The translations under genes and the position numbers were made by a program. A stretch of DNA of 64,000 nt from Basidiobolus meristosporus CBS 931.73. Lineage: Eukaryota > Basidiobolomycota > Basidiobolomycetes > Basidiobolales > Basidiobolaceae. Numbering within the stretch: the stretch's first letter is position 1; the number at the start of each line of letters is the position of its first letter. Shown in pieces: positions 10,507 through 21,632 of this stretch. The stretch lies in the NCBI GenBank assembly GCA_002104905.1, contig MCFE01000301.1, forward strand, positions 35,545 to 99,544, given 5' to 3'. Below the pieces are notes generated by a model. That model was given only the letters and a program-made list of their open reading frames with translations. It did not search any database and was not told the origin of the DNA.

Positions 10507-12683
10507 CTAATGATAGGCCAAGGTGTCGATCAATTTGTAGTTGCTGATACTGTCAAGAACCCAATTGGCGAAAACTACTTCGCAAGAGTACTGCTCTCTG
10601 TATTTGTTTTTTGTTCGCATCGATGTTTTGTTGTCACATATCACCCGGACCTGTTGGTTATTCGCAGGAGGCCACCTGTCCAGTACGGTGGCTCCACCCG
10701 CATTCAACAGCATTATCAGATCGTCCCGAGCCGGCTGTTTGAACTCACCAGCCAAGAAATATTGTTGCCCTTGAAACAAGCGAGGTTCCTGCAGCGAAAC
10801 AGAGCTGTCAATATCGGATCACAGAAGCTAGCCATCTCCATAAGTTACCTGCTTCTTGATGCTCTGACGAGCACGTCTAGGCCCATAGTTTGAAAAATGT
10901 TCATCCCCAATAATCTCGTAGGCATCCTCTTCAAGCCATTCGTTACGCTTGAGCGAATCCTCAACCCCTGCTCAAATTAACCTTCATTAGATGCTTATCA
11001 AAGAAACACAGACTCGCACGATCGTTACATTGGTAGCTTACAAGCCAGCGTCCATGCAATATGGCCAAGAAATATTTCATGGTACGCCTGGAGGTCCCTT
11101 TGACTAACAAAAAACTCAGTCCCGTCAAGCAAGGAACCCAAATGGATATAGAAATACCTGCTTCGGTGACCAAGTGGGTGACATCTTTCTTAAACTCCGC
11201 GACGACGGAGGCATGCAACTTCTTCGCGGTGGAGTTCAGCTTTTTCTTGAAAATTACACAATGTTAATCCACATCGGTGATGCTTGGCTGACGTTGAGAA
11301 TAGATTGACATACAGTTTGTGAGGCTTTAAGCATTGTTCCCAAGATGACGGGCATTTCTGGGGGATCTTGATTTTGGGAGGTTACTTCGGAAGAATCGAA
11401 TAGGTCTGGTGACGAGCATCTGGTGTCTGAAGGTGATCCTGCCATTGTATCCTGCGTGTCGTTCTGAAGTATGCTCTTTGGTGATGCTTCATCTATTATT
11501 GTTGACTTATCGGTGAGTAAACATATAGAGTAGAAGAAGTTGTCAGAACCTACTATTAAGCTCAGCTAGAACAACATCGACATCCGATACTAGCTGCTGC
11601 AACAACATAAGATTCTAAACAGATGGTGAATTCAGTAAAGTACAATGCCAATACTCAATAGCTGTGTATCTGCTCACCTGTGTGGAGGGCTCTACTTGCG
11701 ATGCATCGATGTCTACTGATAGGCTTGGCTCATATTGCATATGTGCTGCATGATTAAGATTCTTAGTAAAGCGTGCGATGAGCGCTAGCTACCAAACTTA
11801 CGAGAGTTGCTGTTTTTTTCTGCAAACAACGATTTATTGGTAAGACGAGGCTGAATTTCAGGTGTCAGATTGAAGGACATACCTGATGAGGACATCAAAG
11901 CCTTTCTTTTGGAGTTTTCAGCCTTGACCACAACTTTGCTCTTCTTACGTTCTCCCGATGTAGGCTGGTATATTGACAGTAAGTCAAGTTGAAAAGAAAC
12001 ATATATCTTGAGACACCATCGCTTTGGTACCTGCTCACTGTCTGTCGCATCCAATTTTGCTTTTCCTTTGTTTTTACCACGCCTCCTTTTTTTGACCGGG
12101 CTACATACGCCCCCGTTATCATTCGTATCCTCTTCCTCTTTTGACGGATACGGGTATGCTTGAGAAAGGTTGGGGATCGGATCACAATGCCACTCGCTGT
12201 GTTGCTTTTCTTGAGAGAGTGCTACATAACATGTTACCTTATTGAAAGCCTCATTGAAACGGTAAGGTTGACTGCTTACCAGCACCGGTCAGCTCTTCAT
12301 ACGAGTCCAATAATTCTTGGTAGGCTTCGGCCAGTTCCCCGGTATCCTCCATCTTATTTAAACCTCTCTTGGTGATCGGGGTCTTGCAAAGTGGACAAGT
12401 AGCGAGATTCATTTGAAGTGAATGGTGTATGCACTCTTCGCAAAATAAGTGATTGCATTGTGTCGAATAAGGATTACGTAGAATCCCCAAACTAACGCAA
12501 AATAAGTGGCCCTGAGTTAACATGCAGCACGTAAACACTATTTTCATTTGGTTCTTATGAACACTACCATATAGGACAATTAAGCTCTGCTGCCATTCGG
12601 CGCAATATGCCGCTTATTGTTTTTGGGATTTCTTCAGTAAAGATACCCGACTGTGAGGGCAGGACATCTTGGTCAAGAGACAT
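10507..12683 (-). CDS. BRCA1/BARD1-like RING and tandem-BRCT protein
   Basis: Twelve exons were rebuilt from splice sites: 12683-12568, 12491-12280, 12221-12031, 11964-11883, 11819-11802 (an 18-nt microexon), 11745-11678, 11614-11554, 11492-11314, 11245-11158, 11103-11029, 10967-10849 and 10788-10507. All phases agree; 496 aa. The N-terminal C3HC4 RING (about residues 36-74, from 'NCPICLGIL' to 'CPLCKTPITKRGL') is very like BRCA1. The middle is charged, with the basic, probably nuclear signal 'PVKKRRRGKNKGKAK'. The C-terminus is two BRCT repeats: 'RTMKYFLAILHGRWLVSYQW', the linker motif 'GPRRARQ', and a second BRCT starting 'LFQGQQYFLAGEFK' that resembles BARD1. By family, this is a DNA-damage E3 ubiquitin ligase subunit. 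The short middle exons are the least certain part. Confidence 0.82.
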
Positions 12684-13046
12684 TGCATTAACTCTCGAAT
12701 TGTTTTGGTCTTTCCAGCGTAAATACAAAAACACAATGAACCACGGTTCTTTGACAAGTGATTCCAACCAATGTAATTATATAACCAAATATTTGGTAAA
12801 ATCGGTAGCAACAGTCAATGCTCAATACTGTATTCCTGAACTGTGAAGTGCTGCGTATTTGAATCAGCCATGTCATGCTAGTAGTAATAAAATGAATGAA
12901 AATTCTAGGAAACATCCTCGAATCACGGTTTCATAAAAAAATCCTCTGATTTTTTGTAATCTCGCGATGCTAATATCACATCAAGTCATAGTAATAGCGT
13001 TCACGCTTAATATTTCCCTTGTCTATCAAGAGTATTTCTTGTTGAG
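12684..13046. other. Divergent intergenic region
   Basis: Shared upstream region of the BRCA1/BARD1-like (-) and SYF1 (+) genes. It is AT-rich; no further gene is seen. Confidence 0.45.
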
Positions 13047-15620
13047 ATGCCGGGGCAAAACCTCAGAAGTGCCGACGATAATGTAGAGGGATCCTCTCTG
13101 TTCATGATCGTATCCTTTTTTGTTTCGCGTGAACTAATTAGCGTATCGCAACTGCCTGTTTATATGTTTGTCCCTTAACCGTGTTTTACAGAGCGAGGAG
13201 GATATTGCCTATGAGGAAGATCTTCTACGGAACCCCTATACCCTTAAGGGCTGGCAAAGATATTTGGAGCATAAAAGTAATTCCTCTCTCCAGCATAAGA
13301 TTTTCATCTACGAAAGAGCGGTCAAAGAGCTTCCTGGCTCCTATAAGCTATGGAAGGCATATCTAGATCTGAGGCGCTCAATCCTCAAGGGTAAGAATCC
13401 AGTGAGCTTTGCTCCCGCGTATGAGAAGGTGAACAATTGTTTTGAGAGAGCTTTGGTCCTTTTGCACAAGGTACGTCATTATGATGAATCTGCCAACCGA
13501 TTCGAGTCCTAATGTTCGCTTTGATAACATAGATGCCCCGCATCTGGTTAGATTATTGCCATTTCTTGATCAACCAAGGCTATGTCACAAAAACGCGTAG
13601 AGTGTTCGATCGTGCCCTTCGTGCCCTCCCAATAACTCAACACGCAAGAGTATGGGAGCTGTACTTGAGATTTGCCCGTCTGGTTGGTGGTGAAACTGCT
13701 TTACGTGTTTACAAGCGCTATCTTCAACTGGAACCCGATCATATCGAAGAATACATCGACCTACTCATTTCCATGAAACGCTATGACGAGGCCACCTCTA
13801 GGCTTGCTGTGATAGCTAATGACGATAAATTCCAGTCATTGCAAGGAAAGTCGAAGTACCAACTGTGGATGGAGCTTTGCGACATCGCCTGTAAATACCC
13901 AACCGAAATCAAGACACTAAACATCGAGCCTATCATTCGGGACGGAATCAAACGCTTTACTGATCAGACAGGCAAGCTGTGGAATTCGTTGGCCAGATAC
14001 TGGATAATGCAGAACCAATTTGAGAAGGCCAGGGACGTTTATGAAGAGGGTATCAATGTGGTCATGACTGTCCGTGACTTCACTCAGATCTTTGACGCGT
14101 ACGCCGAGTTTGAGGAGTCGGTGATTACTTCGAAGATGGAGTTGGTTGCCGAGCGAGCGGAGGATGGTGAGCAGGATCCAGAGGAGGATTTGGATCTTGA
14201 TCTAAGACTGATGAGGTTTGAAAAATTGATGGACAGACGGCCATTCCTTGTGAATGACGTTCTCCTTCGACAAAACCCCAACAACGTCAACGAATGGGAA
14301 AAGCGGGTTGCTTTGTGGAAGGATAACGCTGAGAAGGTGGTTGAGACGTATACAACAGCGATCGCTACCATTAATCCAAAGAAGGCTGTCGGCAAGCTTA
14401 ATCAGCTGTGGGTCAACTTCGCCAAGTTTTACGAGAAGGGTGGCAACTTGGAAACTGCGCGAGCCGTGTTCGAGAAGGGTGTGCTGGTGAACTTCAAGTC
14501 TGTGAATGACCTGGCCGACCTCTGGTGTGAGTATGCCGAGATGGAGCTCCAGCATGAAAACTTCGACAGAGCAGTTGATATCATGGGCCGAGCCACTGCT
14601 CCACCAAAAAACACCAGAGTCAGTTTCCACGACGAGTCAATACCTGTCCAGTCGCGTGTTTTCAAGGCGCTGAAGCTTTGGTCATTCTATGTCGATCTTG
14701 AAGAGAGCATCGGCTCGATTGAATCCACTCGAGCCGTTTACGATCGTATTTTGGACTTGAAAATCGCAACGCCACAAATCATCATCAATTATGCCGCCTT
14801 CCTGGAAGAAAACAAATACTTTGAAGAGAGCTTCAAGGTGTATGAGCGCGGAGTCGAGTTGTTCAACTATCCGGTGGCATTTGAAATCTGGAACATCTAT
14901 CTTTCCAAGTTTCTTTCCCGCTTTGGCGGCTCTAAGCTCGAGCGCGCTAGAGATCTGTTCGAACAGGCTTTGGAGAAATGCCCGGCCAAATTTGCCAAGC
15001 CGCTTTATTTGATGTATGGCAAGCTTGAGGAGGAGCATGGCTTAGCCAAACATGCCATGAAGGTCTATGATCGTGCCACCAGAGCGGTCTCTGATGAAGA
15101 CAGATTCGAGATGTTCAACTTTTACATTGCCAAGGCTAGCGCATCCTTTGGAATCGCATCCACCAGAGAGATCTACGAACGCTCCATCGAGGTTTTACCA
15201 GACCATCACGCCAGAGATATGTGCATGAGATATGCCGAGCTGGAAGTCAAGCTTGGAGAAATCGACCGTGCCAGGGCCTTGTATGCGTATGGCTCCCAAT
15301 TCTGCGATCCTCGTGTAAGTGTTTGTGATTTGGGCTTTTTCCCGCGACGTACTGACGTTTTTGCACTATAGATCGTACCTACATTCTGGAAGACCTGGGA
15401 GACGTTCGAGGTTAATCATGGTAATGAGGATACCTATAAGGAGATGCTCCGCATCAAGAGAAGTGTCCAAGCACAATACAACACAGAGGTCAACTTTATC
15501 TCCGCTCAAATGATTGCCTCTCGCCAACAGCAAAAGCAAGAATCGGCGTCACAAACACCAGCAAACCCTGAAGAGGCAGCTGGGTCTGGTGAGATCGCCA
15601 TTGATGATATGGATCTTTAG
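13047..15620 (+). CDS. SYF1: Pre-mRNA splicing factor SYF1 (XAB2)
   Basis: Four exons: 13047-13109, 13192-13470, 13533-15314 and 15372-15620; 790 aa. A HAT-repeat scaffold of the Prp19/NTC complex in the activated spliceosome. Each HAT repeat shows the aromatic/Glu pattern ('[13 protein letters not shown]', '[12 protein letters not shown]', '[15 protein letters not shown]', '[15 protein letters not shown]'). Long blocks are as in XAB2/SYF1: '[16 protein letters not shown]', '[10 protein letters not shown]', '[18 protein letters not shown]', '[15 protein letters not shown]' and '[18 protein letters not shown]'. The first intron (13110-13191) has U12-type GT-AG signals. The C-terminal acidic 'DDMDL' end is shorter than in human XAB2. 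Confidence 0.95.
13110..13191 (+). other. U12-type GT-AG intron in SYF1
   Basis: The donor GTATCCTTTT is a perfect minor-spliceosome 5' site. TCCCTTAAC (13171-13179) is one mismatch from the U12 branch consensus, with the branch A about 13 nt before the AG at 13191. The 82-nt intron is phase 0 and joins 'SSLFMI' to '[10 protein letters not shown]'. Confidence 0.75.
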
Positions 15621-15813
15621 CATCGTCTCTCCCCATCTAGTTATGTTTGTTACATCTATTTAGTTTAAGTCCCCTCTAAATGCAAACGCAAATTCAATTA
15701 CATAAAATCCGCTGTAAAATAGAATATTCAAAACCTCCCCAACAAGGATAGCGCGACACCAGCGATATCTAATTCCAATGAACGGTCTATATTTTGGGTT
15801 GGAATGCTTTCCA

Positions 15814-17041
15814 TTAAAGGGTTGAGCTTTGCTCTTTGTGGAGGGTGATAAGCTGGGCAAGCCGTGTGACTGCTTTTGCACTGGGGATGTTCCATTCATT
15901 ACAAAATTGCTTCGCAACTTCAAGGGGAATGTCGTGCTCATGCAATGGAATGCTTTTCACTGCACCATCGTGAATCTCTATTTCTAATATCATGAGGATT
16001 TCCCCTTGGCATTGTGATTTGGCTGTGCCGTCAACTTCTATAGATTCAGAATTGCTGGCTTCAATTTGCTCAGGTTGTGAAGAAGGCCACGCTGCATCTG
16101 GCTCAATGAAGTTCATCTGCTCAGTGGACGACTCATTCACGTCTTCATGTTCCGCTGGCATGCTCCAAAATTCAATTCCCTTCACGTCCTCATCGTGGTT
16201 AAATAGCGTACATTCTCGCTCCGGCTCATCTAGCGTCAATTCTGAAAGTTCATCGATGATTGCTTCGGGGTCCCTACAGCTCTTTTGCTTTACTAAGACT
16301 TTATGGGAACTAGTCGTGATTTCAGTGGGCTCTGTGGCTTTGTCGAATTTGGAAGCTTGTTGATTCTTGGTTTCCCAAAGGCGTTTAGCATATTCCTGAG
16401 GACGAGGCTTGAAGTTTTTACCCTGTCTATGCCACTGACCAGACCCCATCTGGGAATCGTTCACTGTGTCTTCTGTCCCGAGTTGGTGCCAGTTAGAGAT
16501 TCCGGTTGTGGGAGACCCATCCACGGGTAATCGATTTTTCAGAGGTTTATTCTTGCTCTTGGATTGCGTTTTCTCTTCAATTTGTGGTTTATAGTTTCTT
16601 CCAACACGATGGAGCCCACCAGGCTCTACTCCATTTGGGGAATATCTCGATTGTCCAGAACCCAGATTATGCCAAGCTGAAATTTGGGTAGAGGTGGTTG
16701 TATTTTGGGCAATATGGTTGTCATTCACTGCTATCAAATGTGTTATTCAAAAAATCTGTACAAGAGTTCGTGGGATTTCGCTTACGTTGCTGGTACCCCT
16801 GTTGGTAATAATTTGAGATGTATCTTGACGAGTTGCTGCCTGGTAGAGTGTGCGTAAGAAATTTCTGCTGCTTAATGTTGTTCTTGCGCTGCTTCGGGGC
16901 AACCTCCTCAACTGGTTTGTAATTTTTTCCGATTCTATGTAGGCCACCTAACTCAACCGGTCGTCCTGAATTGTTTTCGTTTGAGTAGTGTAAATGCCAG
17001 GCTGATATCTTTTGGGTATTGGTTAGGTTTCCTTTCTGCAT
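15814..17041 (-). CDS. Unknown protein with three WH...GKNYKP repeats and a PFU-like tail
   Basis: Two exons, 17041-16786 and 16730-15814, with a 55-nt intron; 390 aa. It is not a family I can name. A motif of about 32 residues occurs three times: it starts 'ISAWH' or 'ISNWH', has a variable polar middle, and ends 'GLHRIGKNYKP', 'GLHRVGRNYKP' or 'QWHRQGKNFKP' (about residues 12-43, 102-134 and 160-192). The middle is acidic (DELSELTLDEPE). The last 55 residues read 'LEIEIHDGAVKSIPLHEHD' then 'AKQFCNEWNIPSAKAVTRL', which recalls the PFU ubiquitin-binding fold or similar 'E-HDG...A..F....LP' modules. A scaffold role is a guess. The repeats themselves are plain in the sequence. Confidence 0.7.
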
Positions 17042-17282
17042 TGTGTGTTGAGTGATAAAATAAGTATGTTAGAGAAACTCAACACGTACCCAGGGCCCAA
17101 TGGTACTCTAATGTGGATAATTGATTTTTGATGTTTCCCTTCGTTACACCACTTCTTGATGCTGAACAATCAATAGAAACCCTACTCTCTATTGTTTATT
17201 TACCCGTTGTATACGCTAATTTTACATAAATTAAGCAAGTTATCTACGCCAGTCTCAGGTATGCAAATCGAATACAAGCAGC

Positions 17283-17952
17283 CTAAACAGCATCAGTCAA
17301 CCCTTTTGCCTTTCGCTTAGTAACGGTATGTTCTGCTCCAACTGATTTTAAATTGGTAATCTGTTTGATGTCGGGGTTAAGAAAGCGACATATTTGGATA
17401 GAAGATCAAAATTCTTATTACCAGAGTGTAGTTACTCATCTCTCCCTCATAGCGGGCTTTATCCTGAGCTGCCATTTCAACATATGGCTGACCAACAACA
17501 TGAGATAATGCATTCAAAAGGAGCCAAACAAGAACTACCTTTTTTTCATTTTCGCCCATATTCTTCCATCTGGCTGCCAAAATCTTTACCAAATCAGAGG
17601 GAGTTGCATTAGGATTGTTTTCTTTCTCAGAAGCCCTAATTTTGCATCTTAGTTCATGTATAGGCCTGAAATCCCGGCGACTAAAAAATTACCTTTGTTC
17701 CGACGCGAATATTATATAGGAAGTTCTTGGTCGCTTTGGACGATCTTTTTGATTGTCTTCACCTTTGGTGTTCTTGGACTTTTTCCCTTTCTTGACACCT
17801 TTCTCGGTAGAGGCATTTTGCGCCTGTTGTCTCTTTGGCTTTGAGACTACGTTACATATCACTTTCTGCATTTTGAATGATTTTTGTGTGCCTGTATTGA
17901 TACCTCTGTTGGTTAATTCTTTGGGGATTTTCTCAACACTTGAACATTCCAT
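17283..17952 (-). CDS. HMG-box protein
   Basis: Proposed exons: 17952-17693, 17647-17539, 17487-17422 and 17360-17283; phases agree; about 170 aa. A Lys-rich N-terminal tail leads to one HMG box: 'RPKRPRTSYIIFASEQR', 'NPNATPSDLVKILAARWKNM', 'KPYVEMAAQDKARYEGEM'. It should bind or bend DNA in nuclear chromatin. The first intron is only 45 nt; using the nearer AG would leave 27 nt, too short, so I prefer 17648-17692. The 3' end has two options: reading through to a stop at 17377, or using the donor at 17421 and the acceptor at 17361 to end 'TKRKAKGLTDAV'. The second gives a basic tail and I favour it. Confidence 0.72.
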
Positions 17953-18250
17953 ACTTCCTTTTCCACTCGGCGAGGAATTGGGTCAACTTGAGAGCAGGTA
18001 TACATCTGTTGGCATTTTTATGTCCATCCTAGCCTATCATAGTGCCAAACATTGCGCCACTCAAGTAAATCACAGTCTTGGATATATGCTTTCGGGCTAG
18101 CTATGTGTCATTGAGATTGTAAGTAGTGTAGCATTCAATCAGATGATATTAATCATATGAGTAGAATTGACCTAATGCTCCCATAAATCGAGTCAAGTTT
18201 ATTGATTGATTTCCAATCAGCCTGCATTGCTTGAATGCAAAGCATTCAAA

Positions 18251-18979
18251 CTAGTGCTTTTGATTATAATTTTGCGTCGCGGGGGCTACACCAAATTCCT
18301 CTGGGACCTCTATCTTATGCTCAATACATATCACTTTGATAAGTGCGTGATGATGCACTAGGAAGAACTTTAGACAGAGGTTACGAAAAACATTGAGCAT
18401 ATCAACATACCGGCATGATGTATACAGAACCATAGCTCCCGGCCGTAGTTCGATGGAAACTCAGACCTACTATCATCCGTGCTGTTAACAATGGCTAACA
18501 AATGGACTGGTGTTTCCAACGATATGTCGCTGTTTAGGAGCTTCGATTGAAGTTTTTCAATTTCTTTGATGGCCACCTCCACGTCAGTCTCCATAGGCAC
18601 CTAGAAGGAGATACACAGTGTGAAGATATGGACTTTTGAGACTCAAGAGAACTGGTGTGAAGGGGTATTCATGCTTATCAACATAAATTCATACATTGCG
18701 ATCGCGAGCGTCATAATCAACTGTCCAGGCTGCGTGACCATTAGAGACACAGGAAGTACCTTCAGGTTTGTTTGCCAGTAATAGCCTAAAGTGATCAGCC
18801 AAGTGCCGTACGTGCTTTGCAACGTTACTTTTTGGAACGAAAGTGGACTCTTTTGTGAAACTGTCTTTAGGGAGTGAGTTCAGCAGAGCTTTGCTTTGTT
18901 CCAATATCTCAACTGCTATGGCGCGAAGCTCGTTTTGCCTCTCCATCTTCTCCGCCGCAAGGATTGTATTTTTTACCAT
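18251..18979 (-). CDS. DinB/YfiT-like four-helix protein
   Basis: Three exons: 18979-18695, 18600-18411 and 18357-18251; 193 aa, intact. The C-terminal block 'GRELWFCIHHA' then 'HHHALIKVICIEHKIEVPEEFGVAPAT' is typical of the DinB-like superfamily, which usually binds a metal through three His residues; the His cluster is present, with a His also in 'AKHVRHLADHFRLLL' near the N-terminus. Such proteins are best known from bacteria (thiol-dependent or unknown activities), but scattered eukaryotic members exist. Substrate and role cannot be read from the sequence. The three normal introns argue against recent transfer or contamination. Confidence 0.72.
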
Positions 18980-19688
18980 TTCAAAGTCACCACTTTATCA
19001 AGTTTGAGTCTAGTTGTTGGTGTGTATGTATAAAGGATTGGTATATATGTGACGTGCAACCCGCTACAAACATCTTAAAGTAAGGCTTTACACTGTGGTG
19101 ACACGCACGTGACGCACTTTAACTAATATCAGTGACAAATCAAATTCCCATACTTGAATGACCTCAACTTACGCAAGTCACATTCCTAAATTTGGTTGGA
19201 TCAGCCAAACACTATGATCTTGGGAGTGAAATTTCTTGCTACTAGAAAAGCAATGAGCTCATTGAGAATCACTTCACATGAGACCAGTTTTTCCAATACC
19301 CCAAGATATTTGCCATTTGGTGAAATAATAACGACATTGGCACCTCTTTGTTATTTCGAGGGCACCGGTATTGGGATTTAAGCAGATATAACCCTATATA
19401 CTTAATGATCAATATCAAGAGAATATTTAAACAATCTTAAAGAAAAGTAGATTAAAGCATATGGGAAGTTATGAACCAAATTAATCGAACAATTTTGGGG
19501 ATACATAAGGGAGTCCTACAATGAAAATCAGAATAGAATTCATCAGCTTACGTAGGCGTCATCATCAAGGAGAGCACCACGCAACACCTAATTTTTCTTG
19601 TTTTCCCTAGTCATTAAAATTCCGTATATTGACGAAGTAGAAGTAGCATTATTCAAGCAAAGCGTATCCTAAAGCATACATATACAAG
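18980..19688. other. Divergent intergenic region upstream of RPN10
   Basis: No gene is recognised. CACGCACGTGACGC near 19100 contains an E-box-like CACGTG. The only open frames are short and resemble nothing. Confidence 0.45.
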
Positions 19689-21062
19689 ATGGTCCTCGAA
19701 GCTACTATGCTCATGTAAAGTTCCCCTTCCCTAAATTATGTACTGATCGAGATCTAGACCGTATTGACCCGTATCTTATGGATGTAGTTTAGATAACTCC
19801 GAATGGATGAGAAACGGAGATTACACGCCTACCAGACTAGAAGCTCAAGGCGACGCTGTCAACCTGATTTTCAACTCCAAGTTTCAGTCCAATCCAGAGA
19901 ATACCGTTGGTTTAATGACCATGGCTAACAAAGGGTTGGTACTTTGAAAAACGACATCCAGACCTCATTTGATTTATCTTCTCATTTTTCCCTTCACAGA
20001 CCTGAAGTGTTGGTCACTTTGACTCGTGATGTTGGCAAAATCCTAAACGCCCTTCATAATATCAAATCGGAAGGAAACTCCAGTCTTACTACCGGAATCC
20101 AGATTGCACAGGTTAGCGAGGATTGTGATATGGACAACAAAACCCGCTTTCTTACCTCTGTGTACAGCTTGCCTTGAAACATAGACAGAACAAGAACCAG
20201 CAACAGCGTATCATCGTTTTCGTCGGCAGTCCAGTGACCACCGATGAAAAGTCTTTGGTGAAATTGGCCAAGAAAATGAAGAAAAATAATATTGCTATTG
20301 ATGTGATCAACTTTGGTGAAGAGGGTGAGAACACCAGCAAGCTCGAAGCATTCATAACCGCCGTAAACAGCAATGACAACAGGTATGCATTCAGCACTTA
20401 CAATTGCTACTCGTGCAACTTGCTAACCCGGTCTGTTGTCAAATAGTCATCTGGTCACTATTCCTCCAGGCCCTCACATTCTTAGCGATATCCTCATTTC
20501 CTCACCCATCTTCGCCGGTGAAGGTAGCTCCGTGCCAGGTTATAGTGGCTCTGGTGGCTCCTATGAGCTGGGTGTTGATCCCAACCTTGATCCAGAGCTC
20601 GCTCTTGCTCTTCGTATCTCTCTCGAAGAGGAAAAGGCACGACAGGAGCAAGAAGCAGCCAAGGCCAACCAAAACAAAGAAGGTAGTTCTGCAACTCCTC
20701 AAGCAGCGGCACCATCAGGGGAGGCTGGAAATACTGAAGAAGATATGCTAGCTCAAGCCTTAGCCATGTCAATGGACAATTCTGAGGGCAAAGATGTTCA
20801 AATGGAGGATGTACCAAGTGAAGCATTGACTGAGGAAGAGCAAATTGCTCGCGCCATTTCACTATCCATGCAATCGGATTCCAACGATAACAAAGCCGAA
20901 GGAGCCCCATCCTCAGACCCCGCTTTCATGAATTCAGTTTTAGAGTCTCTCCCAGGAGTTGATCCCAACGATCCACGCGTCAAGAACGCCTTGCAGGGAC
21001 TTTCGAGCAACACCGAGTCTGACAAGAATGAGAAGGAGAACGACGATGCCAAGAAAGAGTAA
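19689..21062 (+). CDS. RPN10: 26S proteasome ubiquitin receptor RPN10 (S5a)
   Basis: Five exons: 19689-19714, 19788-19934, 20000-20111, 20168-20382 and 20447-21062; 371 aa. A ubiquitin-chain receptor at the hinge of the 19S regulatory particle. The N-terminal VWA domain (about 5-190) shows '[20 protein letters not shown]', '[20 protein letters not shown]' and '[20 protein letters not shown]'. The C-terminal half carries three UIM-type helices: '[14 protein letters not shown]', '[10 protein letters not shown]' and '[12 protein letters not shown]'. Three UIMs is more than in yeast (one) and similar to some animals and plants. The usual 'MICVDNSE' reads 'MLILDNSE' at the first splice junction; the rest of the domain is canonical. 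Confidence 0.94.
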
Positions 21063-21632
21063 ATGATTCCTGTAATCTCGGAAATTAATTTGATTATTTA
21101 TACTTCTTGATATTTACCCTACATAAAATATGACTGAACTCGTTGTATCCTCAGCATCGAGTTTAATTGTGACATATAGTAAAGTGTGAAAGGAATCACT
21201 AAATTTCTCACCAACATTTAACAATGCTGTCCTGTATCTCGACTAAGATTGGTTTGAAATCAGTCCTACATGTAGATCGTATTTGTGCTGGCTATCTTTA
21301 GGTGAGCATATGGCAGTCGTGGTAGGTGCCACATGAAGATTACTGAGGACACTGGACGCCATTATGTATTACCGCCCGAAATTCTCCCCAGGTGCACAGC
21401 TGATGCTAGCATCGGTAACAGCGCACTAGAAGGGGCGTTTGACCTCACATTAGCACAGGCCTGTGGTATTTTGCCACCAACTATTATCATATGTTGAATG
21501 TCTAAAGGGTTTGTTTATTCTAAGAGATTAATACAATTATAAGGCTATGTTACAAGTACTTCGAAAAGCGCGACCCGTTTTTCAAAAACAGCTCCAGATT
21601 ATAGTAATATTACGAAAGAGTAGAGTGCTCCT
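21063..21632. other. Intergenic between convergent genes
   Basis: The 3' flanks of RPN10 (+) and the mitochondrial kinase (-) meet here. No gene, RNA or repeat is recognised. Confidence 0.45.

Noticed and set aside
17377-17421. HMG-box protein ending by read-through at 17377
   Set aside because: Possible, but a good GT-AG intron (17361-17421) leads to a basic 26-codon end in phase, more typical of HMG proteins. Kept as the alternative 3' end.
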